Shown here one piece after another: positions 18,061 through 28,224 of a DNA stretch of 64,000 nucleotides (within the stretch, counting starts at the first letter, position 1; every line of letters starts with the position of its first letter). Below the pieces are notes generated by a model that worked only from the letters and a program-made list of their open reading frames with translations, was not told the DNA's origin and made no database searches. Made by a program: the position numbers and the translations under genes. The DNA is from Paenibacillus ehimensis NBRC 15659 (GTDB lineage: Bacteria; Bacillota; Bacilli; Paenibacillales; NBRC-103111): contig NZ_BILX01000028.1 in NCBI RefSeq assembly GCF_004000785.1, forward strand, positions 18,842 through 82,841, written 5' to 3'.

Positions 18061-19200
18061 ATGAAGCGAATTGTCCCCCTGGTCGTATCCATGATGTTAA
18101 TGAGCGCCTGCAGTCCCAATGCTCATACGCTGGTTGCCGCAGAGCAGCCGAACTCGGCCGTGGAGCCAAAAGCAGGCGTGTCTTTAAACGATATTTCCGG
18201 GCATTGGGCGGAATCCGATATTAAGGCGATTGTGGCAGCCGGATACGTTGACGGTTATCCGGACGGATCGTTCAAACCGGACCACACCGTTACGAGGGCC
18301 GAATTTATCACCATGACGGCCAAAGCAGCCGGATTGAAGCCGGTGCCTGCTGGCGGTAACAAGGAATGGTATGCTCCTTATGTCGCAGCGCTCGTGGAAG
18401 CCGGAATCCACCAATACAAGGACTTTTCTTCCGGTGACTGGAATACGCCTATTACCCGGCTGGAAATGGCCCGCCTCGCCGTCCGGGCATCGGACAAATC
18501 GCTGCAGTCGCCTGAGGATAGCACCGACGCGAAAAAATTTATGTTTTTGGCCACGCAGAAGGGATTGATCACGGGTCTGGCCGGCGGCGAGCTTGGAAAA
18601 GAAGAATCGGCCACGCGAGCGCAATCCGTGAAGATCATTCAGCGGATTTTGGATGTGAGCCAGGGCAAGAAGCTTGAAATAGACAAGCGTGCGGCGAGCT
18701 ATGCGGAAGTGGAGTTGACGGGAAGTAACGTGCAGACGATGTGGGGAAGCCATGTGGTTGAGCTGCCTTATAAGATGCCGTTGCGGAATACGAAAGCTAC
18801 CGTGACGATCAGGCAAATTTTGATCATTGACTTGAAGGAAAATGACGGGGCCTATAGGACAATGTTTAATGGTGAACTAAGGAAAGTTGATGGTAAACCA
18901 ATTGGCGATGAATATTTGGTTGCTTTGAAAATAGATCTAAAAAACGAAACGGGGGGCCCACTTGATTACTCATTGTGGGGGCAATTATCTCCTGATTTAG
19001 AGGCTACACAAGTAAATATGCTTGATAAGAATCAGGAAGTAGATGATAGATTTTTGATACCCAAAATGAACTCTGAAGGGTGGTACCTTTTGTTAACGCC
19101 AAGAAAAGAAGCTGAGAAAGATATAAAAAAGTATGATTTTGTATATCTTAGATTACTTGAAAATAATGGGACTTCTATTGAACTGGGAAAAAAAAGATAG
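18061..19200 (+). CDS. SLH-domain lipoprotein
   Basis: 379 residues from ATG 18061, with AAAGGA about ten bases upstream; an in-frame TTG directly before it is less well placed. The signal peptide ends in the lipobox LMSACS, so the protein is lipid-anchored. Three SLH repeats span about 40-215: ISGHWAESDIKAIVAAGYVDG, a degenerate second copy, and ATQKGLITGLAGGELGKEES. The last 150 residues have no clear family. Carrying both a lipid anchor and SLH domains could bridge membrane and secondary cell wall polymer. The gene for the 2414-residue exported protein starts 18 bases later, so the two probably work together. The 3' third is much more AT-rich than the 5' part. Confidence 0.85.
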   Translation: MKRIVPLVVSMMLMSACSPNAHTLVAAEQPNSAVEPKAGVSLNDISGHWAESDIKAIVAAGYVDGYPDGSFKPDHTVTRAEFITMTAKAAGLKPVPAGGNKEWYAPYVAALVEAGIHQYKDFSSGDWNTPITRLEMARLAVRASDKSLQSPEDSTDAKKFMFLATQKGLITGLAGGELGKEESATRAQSVKIIQRILDVSQGKKLEIDKRAASYAEVELTGSNVQTMWGSHVVELPYKMPLRNTKATVTIRQILIIDLKENDGAYRTMFNGELRKVDGKPIGDEYLVALKIDLKNETGGPLDYSLWGQLSPDLEATQVNMLDKNQEVDDRFLIPKMNSEGWYLLLTPRKEAEKDIKKYDFVYLRLLENNGTSIELGKKR

Positions 19201-19218
19201 AAGAGGAGGAAGGCTGCT

Positions 19219-22200
19219 ATGTTTACAAAAAGCAATTGGAAAAAAATTATTGTAGCAGCCTTAATCTTCATGTTAGCTTTCTCAGTATTCGTGTTTCTAC
19301 GGCCGGATTACATCATGGCTGCGATAAATTTTAAAACGTTCGAGCCAACATCTACCCTGACGAATTATTCAATGCCCTTGAACTCAGGTACACAAAAAGT
19401 AGAACGTGTCGATGTGTACATGAAGGACTCTAAAGGTGTGGAAAGAAAGATTGATGTAAATAAGTACGAAGTAGTCACCGATCAAATCGTATTCAAAAAT
19501 TTAACAGATGGCATCCCTGTTCCATTGTATGGAAGACAGTATGCAAACCCTGGACACATCATATGGCGTGATCCAAGTGGGAAGTATTGGGATACCGAAG
19601 GAGAAAGAACGAAGCATTACCAATTTGAGGGAAGTTGTATTAGTTCCCCGGATCCAGTTCCTTCTCCTTGCCCTGGTTTGTTCCCTAATGATGCAACAAT
19701 CTATCCTCCCGATGGCAAGAGTTTCCCAGGGGAATACGCTGTCTTTGATGAACCTGATTTAAGGAAATATGACGGGTCGGCAGTAACTACAGCATATCAA
19801 GTCCCCCCACCAACGGAATTCTTTTTTGATGAAGAGAGAAGAGAACCTATAAATTTTGATCGAATAGAACCTAATAGTATTACAATTAGAAATGCAATTG
19901 CTAAGTCAGAAGGATTGCTAGTTGAGGAATTTGGAAGAAAGGTGGACGGTTTTGGGTACTTAAAAGTATCGAAGCCTTTTACCTCGTCATACAATCGGTT
20001 AAATATGGATTATCTCTTTTGGCCAGAAGGTACTCCAACCTACAACAAGTATCAACAAGGACGAAATTACGTGATGGGTGCTGATACATATTGGACCGCC
20101 ACGACCTACAAATTCGAAGGCCGCATTGAAGTGTTCTACAAAGCGCCTACCTTTCCCGACCTGATCCCTATCGATCTCAAGTCGAACGGACCGGTGAAGA
20201 TCGGCGAACCGACGACGTTCACCTACACATTCCGTAACGTCGGAGAGCCGGTCAAAAACAAAACCTTCTCGATCCTGATCCAGAACCGTTCCAACGGCCA
20301 AACGATTCACAAGGCGTCGTTTACGAACGCCGAGCAGAACGTGGATATTACCGGCACGTTTCAGTATACGGTGACGGACCCGGGGAAGCTATTGACCGGA
20401 TTTTATGTCGATTCGGACAATACAATCGATGAAGGTACGACAGGCGGGGAAGACAATAACTATAAGCCGTTTGATTTTCCGGTCGATATCGGCATCGACG
20501 GTGACTTTCGAATTAGGCCCGGACCGACGATCAAAATCCGGGACAACTTCGAACTGGAGCCTGTTGATTTTAAAATCCCGAAAGGCTGTACCTATTTCGG
20601 TCATCAATACCGGTTCAACTATAACGGCCAGACATGGTCGACGAATCGGGTGAAAGGGCAATCGCAGAACAGCGCATTCCCCTATCCGAATGGGAGACCG
20701 TTTTATTTTGGAGAAGGGAGCAACTACATAAGTCTGAAAATTCAAACTTCTTGTGGCGAAACGGACTGGATTAAGGAAAAACCGTTAACGGTTCTCCCCG
20801 ATCCGAACAATAAACCGCCCTATTTTCAGGCAGGTTGGTTTTACGATCAAGATCGGAACGGGATCTATCCGCCGGAATATTTTTTGGTAGGCGATATGGT
20901 CAACGTCCGCGTTATTCACAACCAGTACACGAATCCAAAGTCGCCATCGGACCCGGACAACGATCCGATCCAGTGGAAATGGGATTTTGATTCCGGTTCG
21001 CACCCTTGGGTTCAAAAGTTAGCGAAGCAGCTGCACGAAGATTGGGGCAAGACGCTCGACGCCGAAGGCTATTACCACATCAAAGCGGATACGCCGGGAA
21101 CTTTCTCCGTGAAAGTTACGGCGGATGACGGGCGCGGCGGGATGCGAACTGAAAACGTACCCTTGACTGTGATGGAACCGAATCCGATCCCGGTCTGCAC
21201 CGCGCCAGCGGAGATTAAGGAAAATCGTCCGATCCCTGCCGGAGCGATCCACGCGAATAAAAGCTGGAGCCCGGCGAGACGTTCCATTGATCACTCGAAG
21301 GACTTGTGGGTTAACAAGCTTGATAAGTACTATAACGGCACCTTGCAGGACGTTACCGCGACCGTTACGCTGGCAAAAGTCGTGGACAGCACGGGCATGG
21401 AATCGACCGGCTACAGCACGTGCAGCATTACGGTGCACCCGGACTTGCCTCCGATAGGCAAAATCGTCGTGCCGCCGCTCGGTATCCGGAATCAGCCCAT
21501 CACCATCAGGAACCAATCGTACTCGCCGGACGGCGATCAGATCGTTTCCGTCAAATGGCGTTTCAAATACGACGCTGCAAACAACGGTTTTCAGGACGAT
21601 CCGTGGTTGGATATCCTAGGGACAGACAACAGAGTCGTATCCTTTGATAACAACACGCTTGTATTTAAGACTGACATGGTCGGTAAATACCTGTTCGATG
21701 TTCAAGTGACGGAGGACTACGGGAAAAGCGCCCTGGCATCCGATACGCAACCGGAAGCGCCGCGTACGATGGATATCGTCAACAATGCGCCGCACGTTTC
21801 CTTTGCCATCGAAGGGCAAAACGATCAACCGGGTATGAATCCGCCTATTGTGTTTAACGCCAATACAATTGTAAATACGTGGACTCTGTTCGATACGAAC
21901 ACAAATAACCGGATCAACAACTATGTTTACCGGTGGGCTGCCGAAGGTAACGCCGTCCTGCGTGCGGGCTTGGGAAGAGAAACGGAGCGTCAGGAAAGCA
22001 TCATCAAGCGAGATAGCCCGCCACAGGGACCTACCAACGTTTTCGGAACGTTCTTATGGCCGGACCTCGGTTTCGGCGCAAACTTTGTCAGCGCGTATAA
22101 AGGTACGGTTTACCAGTGGGTGAACGGCAGACCCACGCTGACCAGTACACCCGTCTTAGTCCCATCAACGATATGGGATCCAGATGCAAGGACGTATGTG

Positions 22201-25200
22201 GACGGGTATGCTCCGGCGAAGTTCAATTCGATCGTACGTACGAACAAAACATATCTTTATTTTGACGAGGGCTCGAAGCTGTATGCCTTTAATAAAAAGA
22301 AGCTGCCGCAGTACAGCAGAAAATGGAACAATTCCGCTAACAACCTGTTTCATCTATGGGATCGGGACCCGTATGATTTTATCCTCGCGCCGGACAAGTA
22401 TACCGTCGCCGTACCGTTCCGGGATTCTCCGAATGGGCCGACCTATACGAAAGAAGTATACTTGGAGAGCGAGTATCAAGGTTCTGTGAAGTATGAGGTC
22501 GCAGGCGGAATCATCTACAAGGTTTCGAACATCAAAATGTATGACTATTTCACCACTTGCCGTAACGATGATGGTTCGAGAAGCTGGACGTGCGGCGTCG
22601 GCAAGGCCAACAACTCCTTTATGATCGAGGCATACGATGCGTATACCGGTAAGCTGCTTTCGAGTAATAAAGATAACCCGCTTAAGAGCGGCTGGGAAGT
22701 GCTTGGGATGTCGGTTGATGAAAAGGAATATACGGGGCGGAAGACATTCTCGCTATTAACCAAGGGCGAAAGCCTGGTCATCGTATACCAAAGAGGCTTT
22801 GATCAGCCGCGCGAGATTGGATTCGTCGAGATTAATCCGCAGCTCCAGGAAGTCAGAAGAGGCGGGCAATCGTTCCCGGACAGCACGATTAAATATCAAA
22901 GAAAATATTATAATACGATGCTGGGGCGCCCGGTTCCCGAACAGTATCCGGAAACCTACCAATGCAGATACAGCGATCTAAACGGGTTATGGAAAGGGCC
23001 TGACGGGGAGTTTTACACCTACATCAAGCGTTCCTGCGACCGGGACGACGGCTACATCAAAATCGACAGAAGGTATAACGAAGATGCTCCGATCGGCGTT
23101 TATCTGCTGCGCATCAATAAGGACTTGAGCATGGGATGGACCGCCAGGTTGGCGGGCATGGACTGGTCGTATCCTTCTAACACATCAATGGGAGGGGAAA
23201 TGCTTTACAACAATTTTACGGCGTTGATCGTGAATCCATATCATCGGACCTTACTGGCCCGGAGTCATACCAATATGGATCTTATGAATGGCCGTGGCGC
23301 CCATCACGAATATGGACAATATGTCAGTATGGACACAGGTGCGGTATCGGACGGACCTTATCCATCCAACTATCCGTACACGGTTGGCGTAACACCTGGG
23401 GGCGGATTCGATGGTGGAGGCGGAGGCTGCTCCTGGGCGACGGATGGAAAATGCAGCCGTTTCAATGTTCATGAGGGCGAATTATTGAATGAAGCGTCGA
23501 ACGAACAAGAGCGGGGAGACAATTACTTAGGCGGATTTTATGTAGGGGACGGCCTGTTTTTGGGAATGTACAATACGGTGAAAAGACAAACGGGCAATGG
23601 CTATTATTTCACGGAAACGGATAAGTATATGTACCTCGAAAGCGGTCCATTGGATCAAGACCCGGTATTGCGGAAAGGGTTTGTTCTCGGCCAGTTTGTT
23701 TCGCCGGACAGCTATCGTGATACGGACATTACGTTCCGAATGAAAATGACAAGTCCGAGCGAGGATACGAGTCTCAGCGGTTTTTCGTTCCGAATGCTCG
23801 ACCCGACCAACCGGTACAGTCTGGAAACGGACGGCTCGACACTGTATTTAAGCCGTTACGTCGGCGGCAGCCGAACCGTGCTTCGCAGCCAGGCATGGCC
23901 GTTCGATAACACGGACAATTTGTTCAAGATCAGCCTGTCAGGCGATACGATTCAAGTATTCATGAACGGCGTGCCGGTGTTTGAGGTACAGGACGCGACG
24001 TTCACCGATGGAAAAATGGGGCCTTTCACGGACAAATCGTTTGTCACGTTCACGGCCATTTCCGTCAAACAGAACCAAGATAGCCGGGATTGGATGTCCG
24101 ACTACGCCATTTGGGAGAACGGATCGGCTTCGGCCAACGTCCGGTATAAAAATATTTTGTTCGAAGATCCGGAATACGATCCGATGGCCGGCAACTTCCG
24201 CTGGGGAGTTACGCATACGCCGAAGTTCCTAAATAATCAGGGGCTGTCGGCACTAAACGGGAAGACGTTCGAGGCTCCGCAGCAAACCTTTGACGCGGTC
24301 GGGGTATATTTGCTCACGCTACGGGCGCAAGACGATCCGAACCGGAACTATTTATGGGCGAGCATGGTATTCGATCAGTATCGCAAATGGTCCAATACGT
24401 TCCAGAAAAAATTGACGGTTCACCGCAGGCCAATCGCACAGTTCACGCTCTCGGAGAACGGGGACGGTACGGTCGTCTGGAATGATACGTCCTACGATCC
24501 GGACCGGTTCGATCCGAATCGGGCGGCTTGGGACCCGGCACGCTGCAGCGCGTCCGATGTGACGGGCTACGATTATTGCCGCATGCGCGGGATCGTTTCC
24601 CGGGAGTACGGCTACGTTGACCCCGACGGTAATTTTGTCGCCGAAAAGCTGACGAGGCCGAAAAAGCCTGGACTTTATACCGCGTATTTACAGGTCATCG
24701 ATGAGTACGGGGCAAAGTCTTACCCTGCTACCGCTTCGATCCAGCTCAAAGGCAACGTCCCTGAAATTCCAAAACCGACGGTCCAGCTAACGTATCCGAT
24801 CGGAACGCGGGATAATCCGACACTGGAACACGGAACGAGACCGACGATCCATTGGAGGCAGGATGACCCGGCGGGCCATTCGTTTACGGGGTACGAGGTT
24901 CAAATCATGGATTCGTATGGAAGTCTCGTCATCAGCAGCGGGGAAACAAGCCAGAATGCGCCGCCGCATAGTACGGCATCGTGGCAGGTGACGACGGATT
25001 TGATCCGTGGCGAGCTGTATCAAGTTCGGGTGCGTGCGCAAAATCCATACTATTGGACGGAATGGTCCAATATCGGATGGATCGTCATCAATTCGGCGCC
25101 AAAGGTTGTCATTACGCATCCGAACGGACCCGACGCCTATAACCCGACGCTTATTCTGGATAACAAACGACCGTTGATTACTTGGATTCAGTCGGACGGC

Positions 25201-26463
25201 CAGAAGAACTACTACGCGAAAATGTACATCGAAATTTTGGACGAGACCGGCGGCATGGTCTACAATACCGGATGGAATGCGTATCAGAACACCACGGCAA
25301 CAACGAATAGCTTCCAAGTGCCGACAGAGCTGCCGACAGGCGTTCCTTTGCAAGCACGGATGAAGGTCACCGATGACGATCCGAGCCTATGGTCCGAATG
25401 GAGCAACACTGTATGGTTCTACATCAACATGACGCCGACCGTGACGATGAACGTACCTTCCGGAACGCAAGCGAATCCGACGCCGATGAGCCCGACGCCA
25501 ACGGTTTCGTTCACCCAGAGCGATCCGGACCCGAACACGACGTTCACGAAATATCAAGTCCAATTCATCAATGAAGCGGGAAATACCGTGCTCTATGATA
25601 CGGGAGAACAAGGGCAGCACCTTCAAGGGCAGGTATCGATACAAAGCGTCTCCGTTCCCAAGGACCACCCGCTGCCGGCGGGAGCCAAAGTTCAGGTTCG
25701 GGCGCGTGCCTTTGACGGATTTGTATGGTCGGCATGGTCTGCGCCAACTTGGTTGCTGACGAACCGCCCTCCGACGGGAAATATTACGTTTGTCACGCCG
25801 ATTTACGAGCATGATACCCCCGTATTCACCGTCTCGGTCTCCGATCCGGACGGCGACGCGATCGACGTCACCGTGGAAAGCAGCTTGAACGGCGGCGCGT
25901 TCGGAATCATTCAGCAGTGGAGCGCTGTTCCGTCCGGGCAAAGCAAGGCGTTCACCTACGGGCCGCTGCCTCAAGGAAACTACACCTTGCGGTTATCCCT
26001 CAGCGACGGCAAGGGCGGAACGTTCAGCCAGATCTATTCGTTCGTCGTATTGCCGCTGTCAATTAAGGGTTATGTCACACATACGCCGGAGTGGGAAAGC
26101 TACCGGCTGCTGTGGAACGAGAAGCACCCGGATGCGTCCCGGGCGGCCGACGTCTTTTGGGCTGGGGAAGCGTTCGAGCTGTCGGCGACGGTGACCGATA
26201 CCGGTACCAGCGCAACCAAGCCGCAGTCGGTCGATGCGACGCTTTTGGGAACCGGCGAGCAAGTCAAGCTTGATTCCTCCGACCGCATCCGCTTCGGCGG
26301 TCAGCTTGTCAATCCGGATCATGCCCAATCGCTGCGCAGCGGACAAACCTATACGTTCCGGTTCCGCGTGCACTGGAGCAACGGCTTAGTTCAGACCGAC
26401 GATGTGCCGGTCAAAATTCAAGGGAGCATATATGATGTGATCGTCAATCAGATCCGGCATTGA
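19219..26463 (+). CDS. Giant exported multidomain protein (CARDB, PKD-like, LamG-like and Fn3-like modules)
   Basis: 2414 residues. GAGGAGGAAGG precedes the ATG. A hydrophobic helix at 11-28 is a signal or anchor. In order: an unassigned N-terminal region (30-310) with a CISSPDPVPSPC loop; a CARDB-like domain (310-415); PKD-like domains (about 527-652 and 742-845); a long segment with repeated strand patterns resembling a beta-propeller (860-1470); a LamG-like lectin fold (1474-1620); another PKD-like region (1657-1843); three tandem Fn3-like repeats each ending with WSEWS or similar (1850-2182); and a C-terminal Ig-like module. No LPxTG, SLH or choline repeats are seen, so surface attachment may depend on the SLH lipoprotein encoded just upstream. 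Function unknown; adhesion or polysaccharide binding is a guess. The first 800 bases are AT-rich. Confidence 0.85.
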   Translation: MFTKSNWKKIIVAALIFMLAFSVFVFLRPDYIMAAINFKTFEPTSTLTNYSMPLNSGTQKVERVDVYMKDSKGVERKIDVNKYEVVTDQIVFKNLTDGIPVPLYGRQYANPGHIIWRDPSGKYWDTEGERTKHYQFEGSCISSPDPVPSPCPGLFPNDATIYPPDGKSFPGEYAVFDEPDLRKYDGSAVTTAYQVPPPTEFFFDEERREPINFDRIEPNSITIRNAIAKSEGLLVEEFGRKVDGFGYLKVSKPFTSSYNRLNMDYLFWPEGTPTYNKYQQGRNYVMGADTYWTATTYKFEGRIEVFYKAPTFPDLIPIDLKSNGPVKIGEPTTFTYTFRNVGEPVKNKTFSILIQNRSNGQTIHKASFTNAEQNVDITGTFQYTVTDPGKLLTGFYVDSDNTIDEGTTGGEDNNYKPFDFPVDIGIDGDFRIRPGPTIKIRDNFELEPVDFKIPKGCTYFGHQYRFNYNGQTWSTNRVKGQSQNSAFPYPNGRPFYFGEGSNYISLKIQTSCGETDWIKEKPLTVLPDPNNKPPYFQAGWFYDQDRNGIYPPEYFLVGDMVNVRVIHNQYTNPKSPSDPDNDPIQWKWDFDSGSHPWVQKLAKQLHEDWGKTLDAEGYYHIKADTPGTFSVKVTADDGRGGMRTENVPLTVMEPNPIPVCTAPAEIKENRPIPAGAIHANKSWSPARRSIDHSKDLWVNKLDKYYNGTLQDVTATVTLAKVVDSTGMESTGYSTCSITVHPDLPPIGKIVVPPLGIRNQPITIRNQSYSPDGDQIVSVKWRFKYDAANNGFQDDPWLDILGTDNRVVSFDNNTLVFKTDMVGKYLFDVQVTEDYGKSALASDTQPEAPRTMDIVNNAPHVSFAIEGQNDQPGMNPPIVFNANTIVNTWTLFDTNTNNRINNYVYRWAAEGNAVLRAGLGRETERQESIIKRDSPPQGPTNVFGTFLWPDLGFGANFVSAYKGTVYQWVNGRPTLTSTPVLVPSTIWDPDARTYVDGYAPAKFNSIVRTNKTYLYFDEGSKLYAFNKKKLPQYSRKWNNSANNLFHLWDRDPYDFILAPDKYTVAVPFRDSPNGPTYTKEVYLESEYQGSVKYEVAGGIIYKVSNIKMYDYFTTCRNDDGSRSWTCGVGKANNSFMIEAYDAYTGKLLSSNKDNPLKSGWEVLGMSVDEKEYTGRKTFSLLTKGESLVIVYQRGFDQPREIGFVEINPQLQEVRRGGQSFPDSTIKYQRKYYNTMLGRPVPEQYPETYQCRYSDLNGLWKGPDGEFYTYIKRSCDRDDGYIKIDRRYNEDAPIGVYLLRINKDLSMGWTARLAGMDWSYPSNTSMGGEMLYNNFTALIVNPYHRTLLARSHTNMDLMNGRGAHHEYGQYVSMDTGAVSDGPYPSNYPYTVGVTPGGGFDGGGGGCSWATDGKCSRFNVHEGELLNEASNEQERGDNYLGGFYVGDGLFLGMYNTVKRQTGNGYYFTETDKYMYLESGPLDQDPVLRKGFVLGQFVSPDSYRDTDITFRMKMTSPSEDTSLSGFSFRMLDPTNRYSLETDGSTLYLSRYVGGSRTVLRSQAWPFDNTDNLFKISLSGDTIQVFMNGVPVFEVQDATFTDGKMGPFTDKSFVTFTAISVKQNQDSRDWMSDYAIWENGSASANVRYKNILFEDPEYDPMAGNFRWGVTHTPKFLNNQGLSALNGKTFEAPQQTFDAVGVYLLTLRAQDDPNRNYLWASMVFDQYRKWSNTFQKKLTVHRRPIAQFTLSENGDGTVVWNDTSYDPDRFDPNRAAWDPARCSASDVTGYDYCRMRGIVSREYGYVDPDGNFVAEKLTRPKKPGLYTAYLQVIDEYGAKSYPATASIQLKGNVPEIPKPTVQLTYPIGTRDNPTLEHGTRPTIHWRQDDPAGHSFTGYEVQIMDSYGSLVISSGETSQNAPPHSTASWQVTTDLIRGELYQVRVRAQNPYYWTEWSNIGWIVINSAPKVVITHPNGPDAYNPTLILDNKRPLITWIQSDGQKNYYAKMYIEILDETGGMVYNTGWNAYQNTTATTNSFQVPTELPTGVPLQARMKVTDDDPSLWSEWSNTVWFYINMTPTVTMNVPSGTQANPTPMSPTPTVSFTQSDPDPNTTFTKYQVQFINEAGNTVLYDTGEQGQHLQGQVSIQSVSVPKDHPLPAGAKVQVRARAFDGFVWSAWSAPTWLLTNRPPTGNITFVTPIYEHDTPVFTVSVSDPDGDAIDVTVESSLNGGAFGIIQQWSAVPSGQSKAFTYGPLPQGNYTLRLSLSDGKGGTFSQIYSFVVLPLSIKGYVTHTPEWESYRLLWNEKHPDASRAADVFWAGEAFELSATVTDTGTSATKPQSVDATLLGTGEQVKLDSSDRIRFGGQLVNPDHAQSLRSGQTYTFRFRVHWSNGLVQTDDVPVKIQGSIYDVIVNQIRH

Positions 26464-26587
26464 TGGCGTGCGAGTTCGTCTGAAATAGGCGATAGCTCAA
26501 GGACTAGCCGCACGCTTTCCCACCCGGTTTGACGATCCGAATCTAAACATTTACAATTTAAGGCAGGCATGTCAACCAGTCTGCTGG

Positions 26588-26610
26588 AGACCCCCGACAG
26601 GGGGTCTTTC
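26588..26610 (+). terminator. Intrinsic terminator after the giant gene
   Basis: AGACCCCC (26588-26595) pairs with GGGGGTCT (26600-26607) over a GACA loop, then TTTCG; a short U-tract makes it moderately strong. Confidence 0.7.
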
Positions 26611-26617
26611 GTATTCG

Positions 26618-26647
26618 CATTCCATTCCATTCCATTCCATTCCATTC
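26618..26647 (+). repeat. CATTC pentanucleotide tandem repeat, six copies
   Basis: Six perfect CATTC copies end directly before the GGAGG ribosome binding site of the nitroreductase gene. Slipped-strand copy-number change there would alter the 5' leader or promoter spacing. Confidence 0.95.
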
Positions 26648-26663
26648 GGAGGTGCAACCATTC

Positions 26664-27398
26664 ATGAACGCCGTAATTGATCTGCTCCAAAGCCACCGCT
26701 CCATCCGCAAATTCAAGGACGTTCCGCTGCAGCCGGAACACATCGACGCCATCGTCGCTTCCGCTCAAATGGCCTCGACTTCAAGCAACGTCCAAGCCTA
26801 CAGCATCATTGCCGTGACCGACACGGAGAAAAAGCAGGAGCTGGCCCGGCTCGCCGGAAATCAGGCCTATGTCGAGCATTCCGGCCTGTTCCTTGTGTTC
26901 TGTGCAGATTTGTACCGGCTCCGCGAAGCGACCGAGCTTAACGGCGAGACGTTCCATCAAAATACGGAAAGCTTCATCGTTGCCACCGTCGATGCGACGC
27001 TTGCCGCGCAAAATGCCGCTGTCGCCGCCGAATCGCTAGGTTTCGGCATCGTGTACATTGGGGGTATCCGCAACGCGCCCGAGGACGTAAGCCGGCTGCT
27101 CCAACTGCCCGAGCTCGTCTATCCGGTGTTCGGCATGTGTATCGGCGTGCCCGATCAAGAGCCTTCGGCCCGGCCGCGGCTGCCGCAGCAGGCCGTCCTG
27201 CACTATAACGGCTACCATACGGACGATGTACGCCAGCACATCGAAACGTACGACGAGACGATGCAGGAGTATTACCGGACGCGAACCGGAGGCAAAACGG
27301 TGACCACCTGGTCCAGAGGGATGGCGGACAAATTCCGGCAGCCGGTACGCGCGCATGTGCGAAGCTTTTTGGAAAGCCGGGGCTTTAAGCTGGAATAG
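26664..27398 (+). CDS. NfsA-type NADPH-dependent FMN nitroreductase
   Basis: 244 residues from ATG 26664, which is 11 bases after GGAGG; an in-frame GTG at 26652 overlaps the RBS and is rejected. The SHRSIRKFKD FMN-binding start, VASAQMASTSSNVQAYSIIAV and GFGIVYIGGIRNAPEDV match the NfsA/FRP branch, which reduces nitro compounds, quinones or flavins with NADPH. The gene has its own short leader containing the CATTC repeats and a terminator upstream. Confidence 0.92.
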   Translation: MNAVIDLLQSHRSIRKFKDVPLQPEHIDAIVASAQMASTSSNVQAYSIIAVTDTEKKQELARLAGNQAYVEHSGLFLVFCADLYRLREATELNGETFHQNTESFIVATVDATLAAQNAAVAAESLGFGIVYIGGIRNAPEDVSRLLQLPELVYPVFGMCIGVPDQEPSARPRLPQQAVLHYNGYHTDDVRQHIETYDETMQEYYRTRTGGKTVTTWSRGMADKFRQPVRAHVRSFLESRGFKLE

Positions 27399-27400
27399 CG

Positions 27401-28095
27401 TTATTGCGGCTTCCGCCGATCTGCATATTTAAGCGCTTCACGGATACTGAGCGGCGATAGCGCAGTTTCGGCGACGAACCTGCGGACCGCCGCTTCGTCC
27501 GTTTTGGAATATTCCCGGAGCGCCCAACCGATCGCCTTCCGGATGAAAAACTCCTTCGAGTCCGCGCATTGCCGGATCAGATCAAAAAGTAAAGCCGCAT
27601 CCGTCCGCTCCTTGAGCGAAGCTGGAACAATAAAGCCGTCCGCTGCAGCCACATCGAATTCGAAGCCATCCATCTTTGCGTGCGGACCGGAATTAGCCCG
27701 GGAAACCGGGTGAACAACTCTCCTACCGCATGTCCCGCCAATTCATCCACCGTATCCCACCACGATTTGGTCGTTATGAGCTCTTCCAAAAGCTCGATTC
27801 GGGATGCATCTGCGGTCTTGCTCCTTTTCCCGAGCAGCGTTAGCGCCGCATACTGGAATTCGCGTTCCGGCTGCGCCCATAATTCCCGGACCGCTTTTTC
27901 CAATTCCCCATTTTCCGGCACGCCGTTCTCTTGCAGAAACTGCCGGACAAGCGCCGCGCGTTCAGGCGATTTGATCCCCAGAAAAGCGAATTGGCCGCGT
28001 ATATAATCCTGCATCGGACCTGCCAAATCCGGGTTCGCATGGGATCGCAGGCGGGCCTGCAAACGTCCGGCATAATCGGAAGTAACGTAAGCCAA
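27401..28095 (-). pseudogene. DNA alkylation repair enzyme (AlkD-like), disrupted by a frameshift
   Basis: Two overlapping frames together make one AlkD-type HEAT-repeat glycosylase of about 231 residues. The N-terminal part carries FAFLGIKSPERAALVRQFL and SWWDTVDELAGH; it runs to WMASNSMWLQRTALLFQ, then a single missing base near 27621-27630 moves the rest (LKERTDAALLFDLI, KEFFIRKAIGWALREYSK) to another frame. The start is taken as TTG 28095, which has a perfect GGAGG eight bases upstream, better than the ATG at 28128. Family members excise N3- and N7-alkylpurines. Either the gene is newly inactivated, since the rest is well preserved, or the shift is a sequencing error. It converges with the nitroreductase with two bases between. 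Confidence 0.88.
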
Positions 28096-28224
28096 GAAAC
28101 CAACCTCCAGTATCTTTATTTTCTTCACTTTACAAAAAAGCGGTCAGGCAAGCAACAAAGGGCGTGGTAAATTATTGAAACCGGTTATACAATAAAATTA
28201 ACCTGACGACGGGAGGAAAATCGT

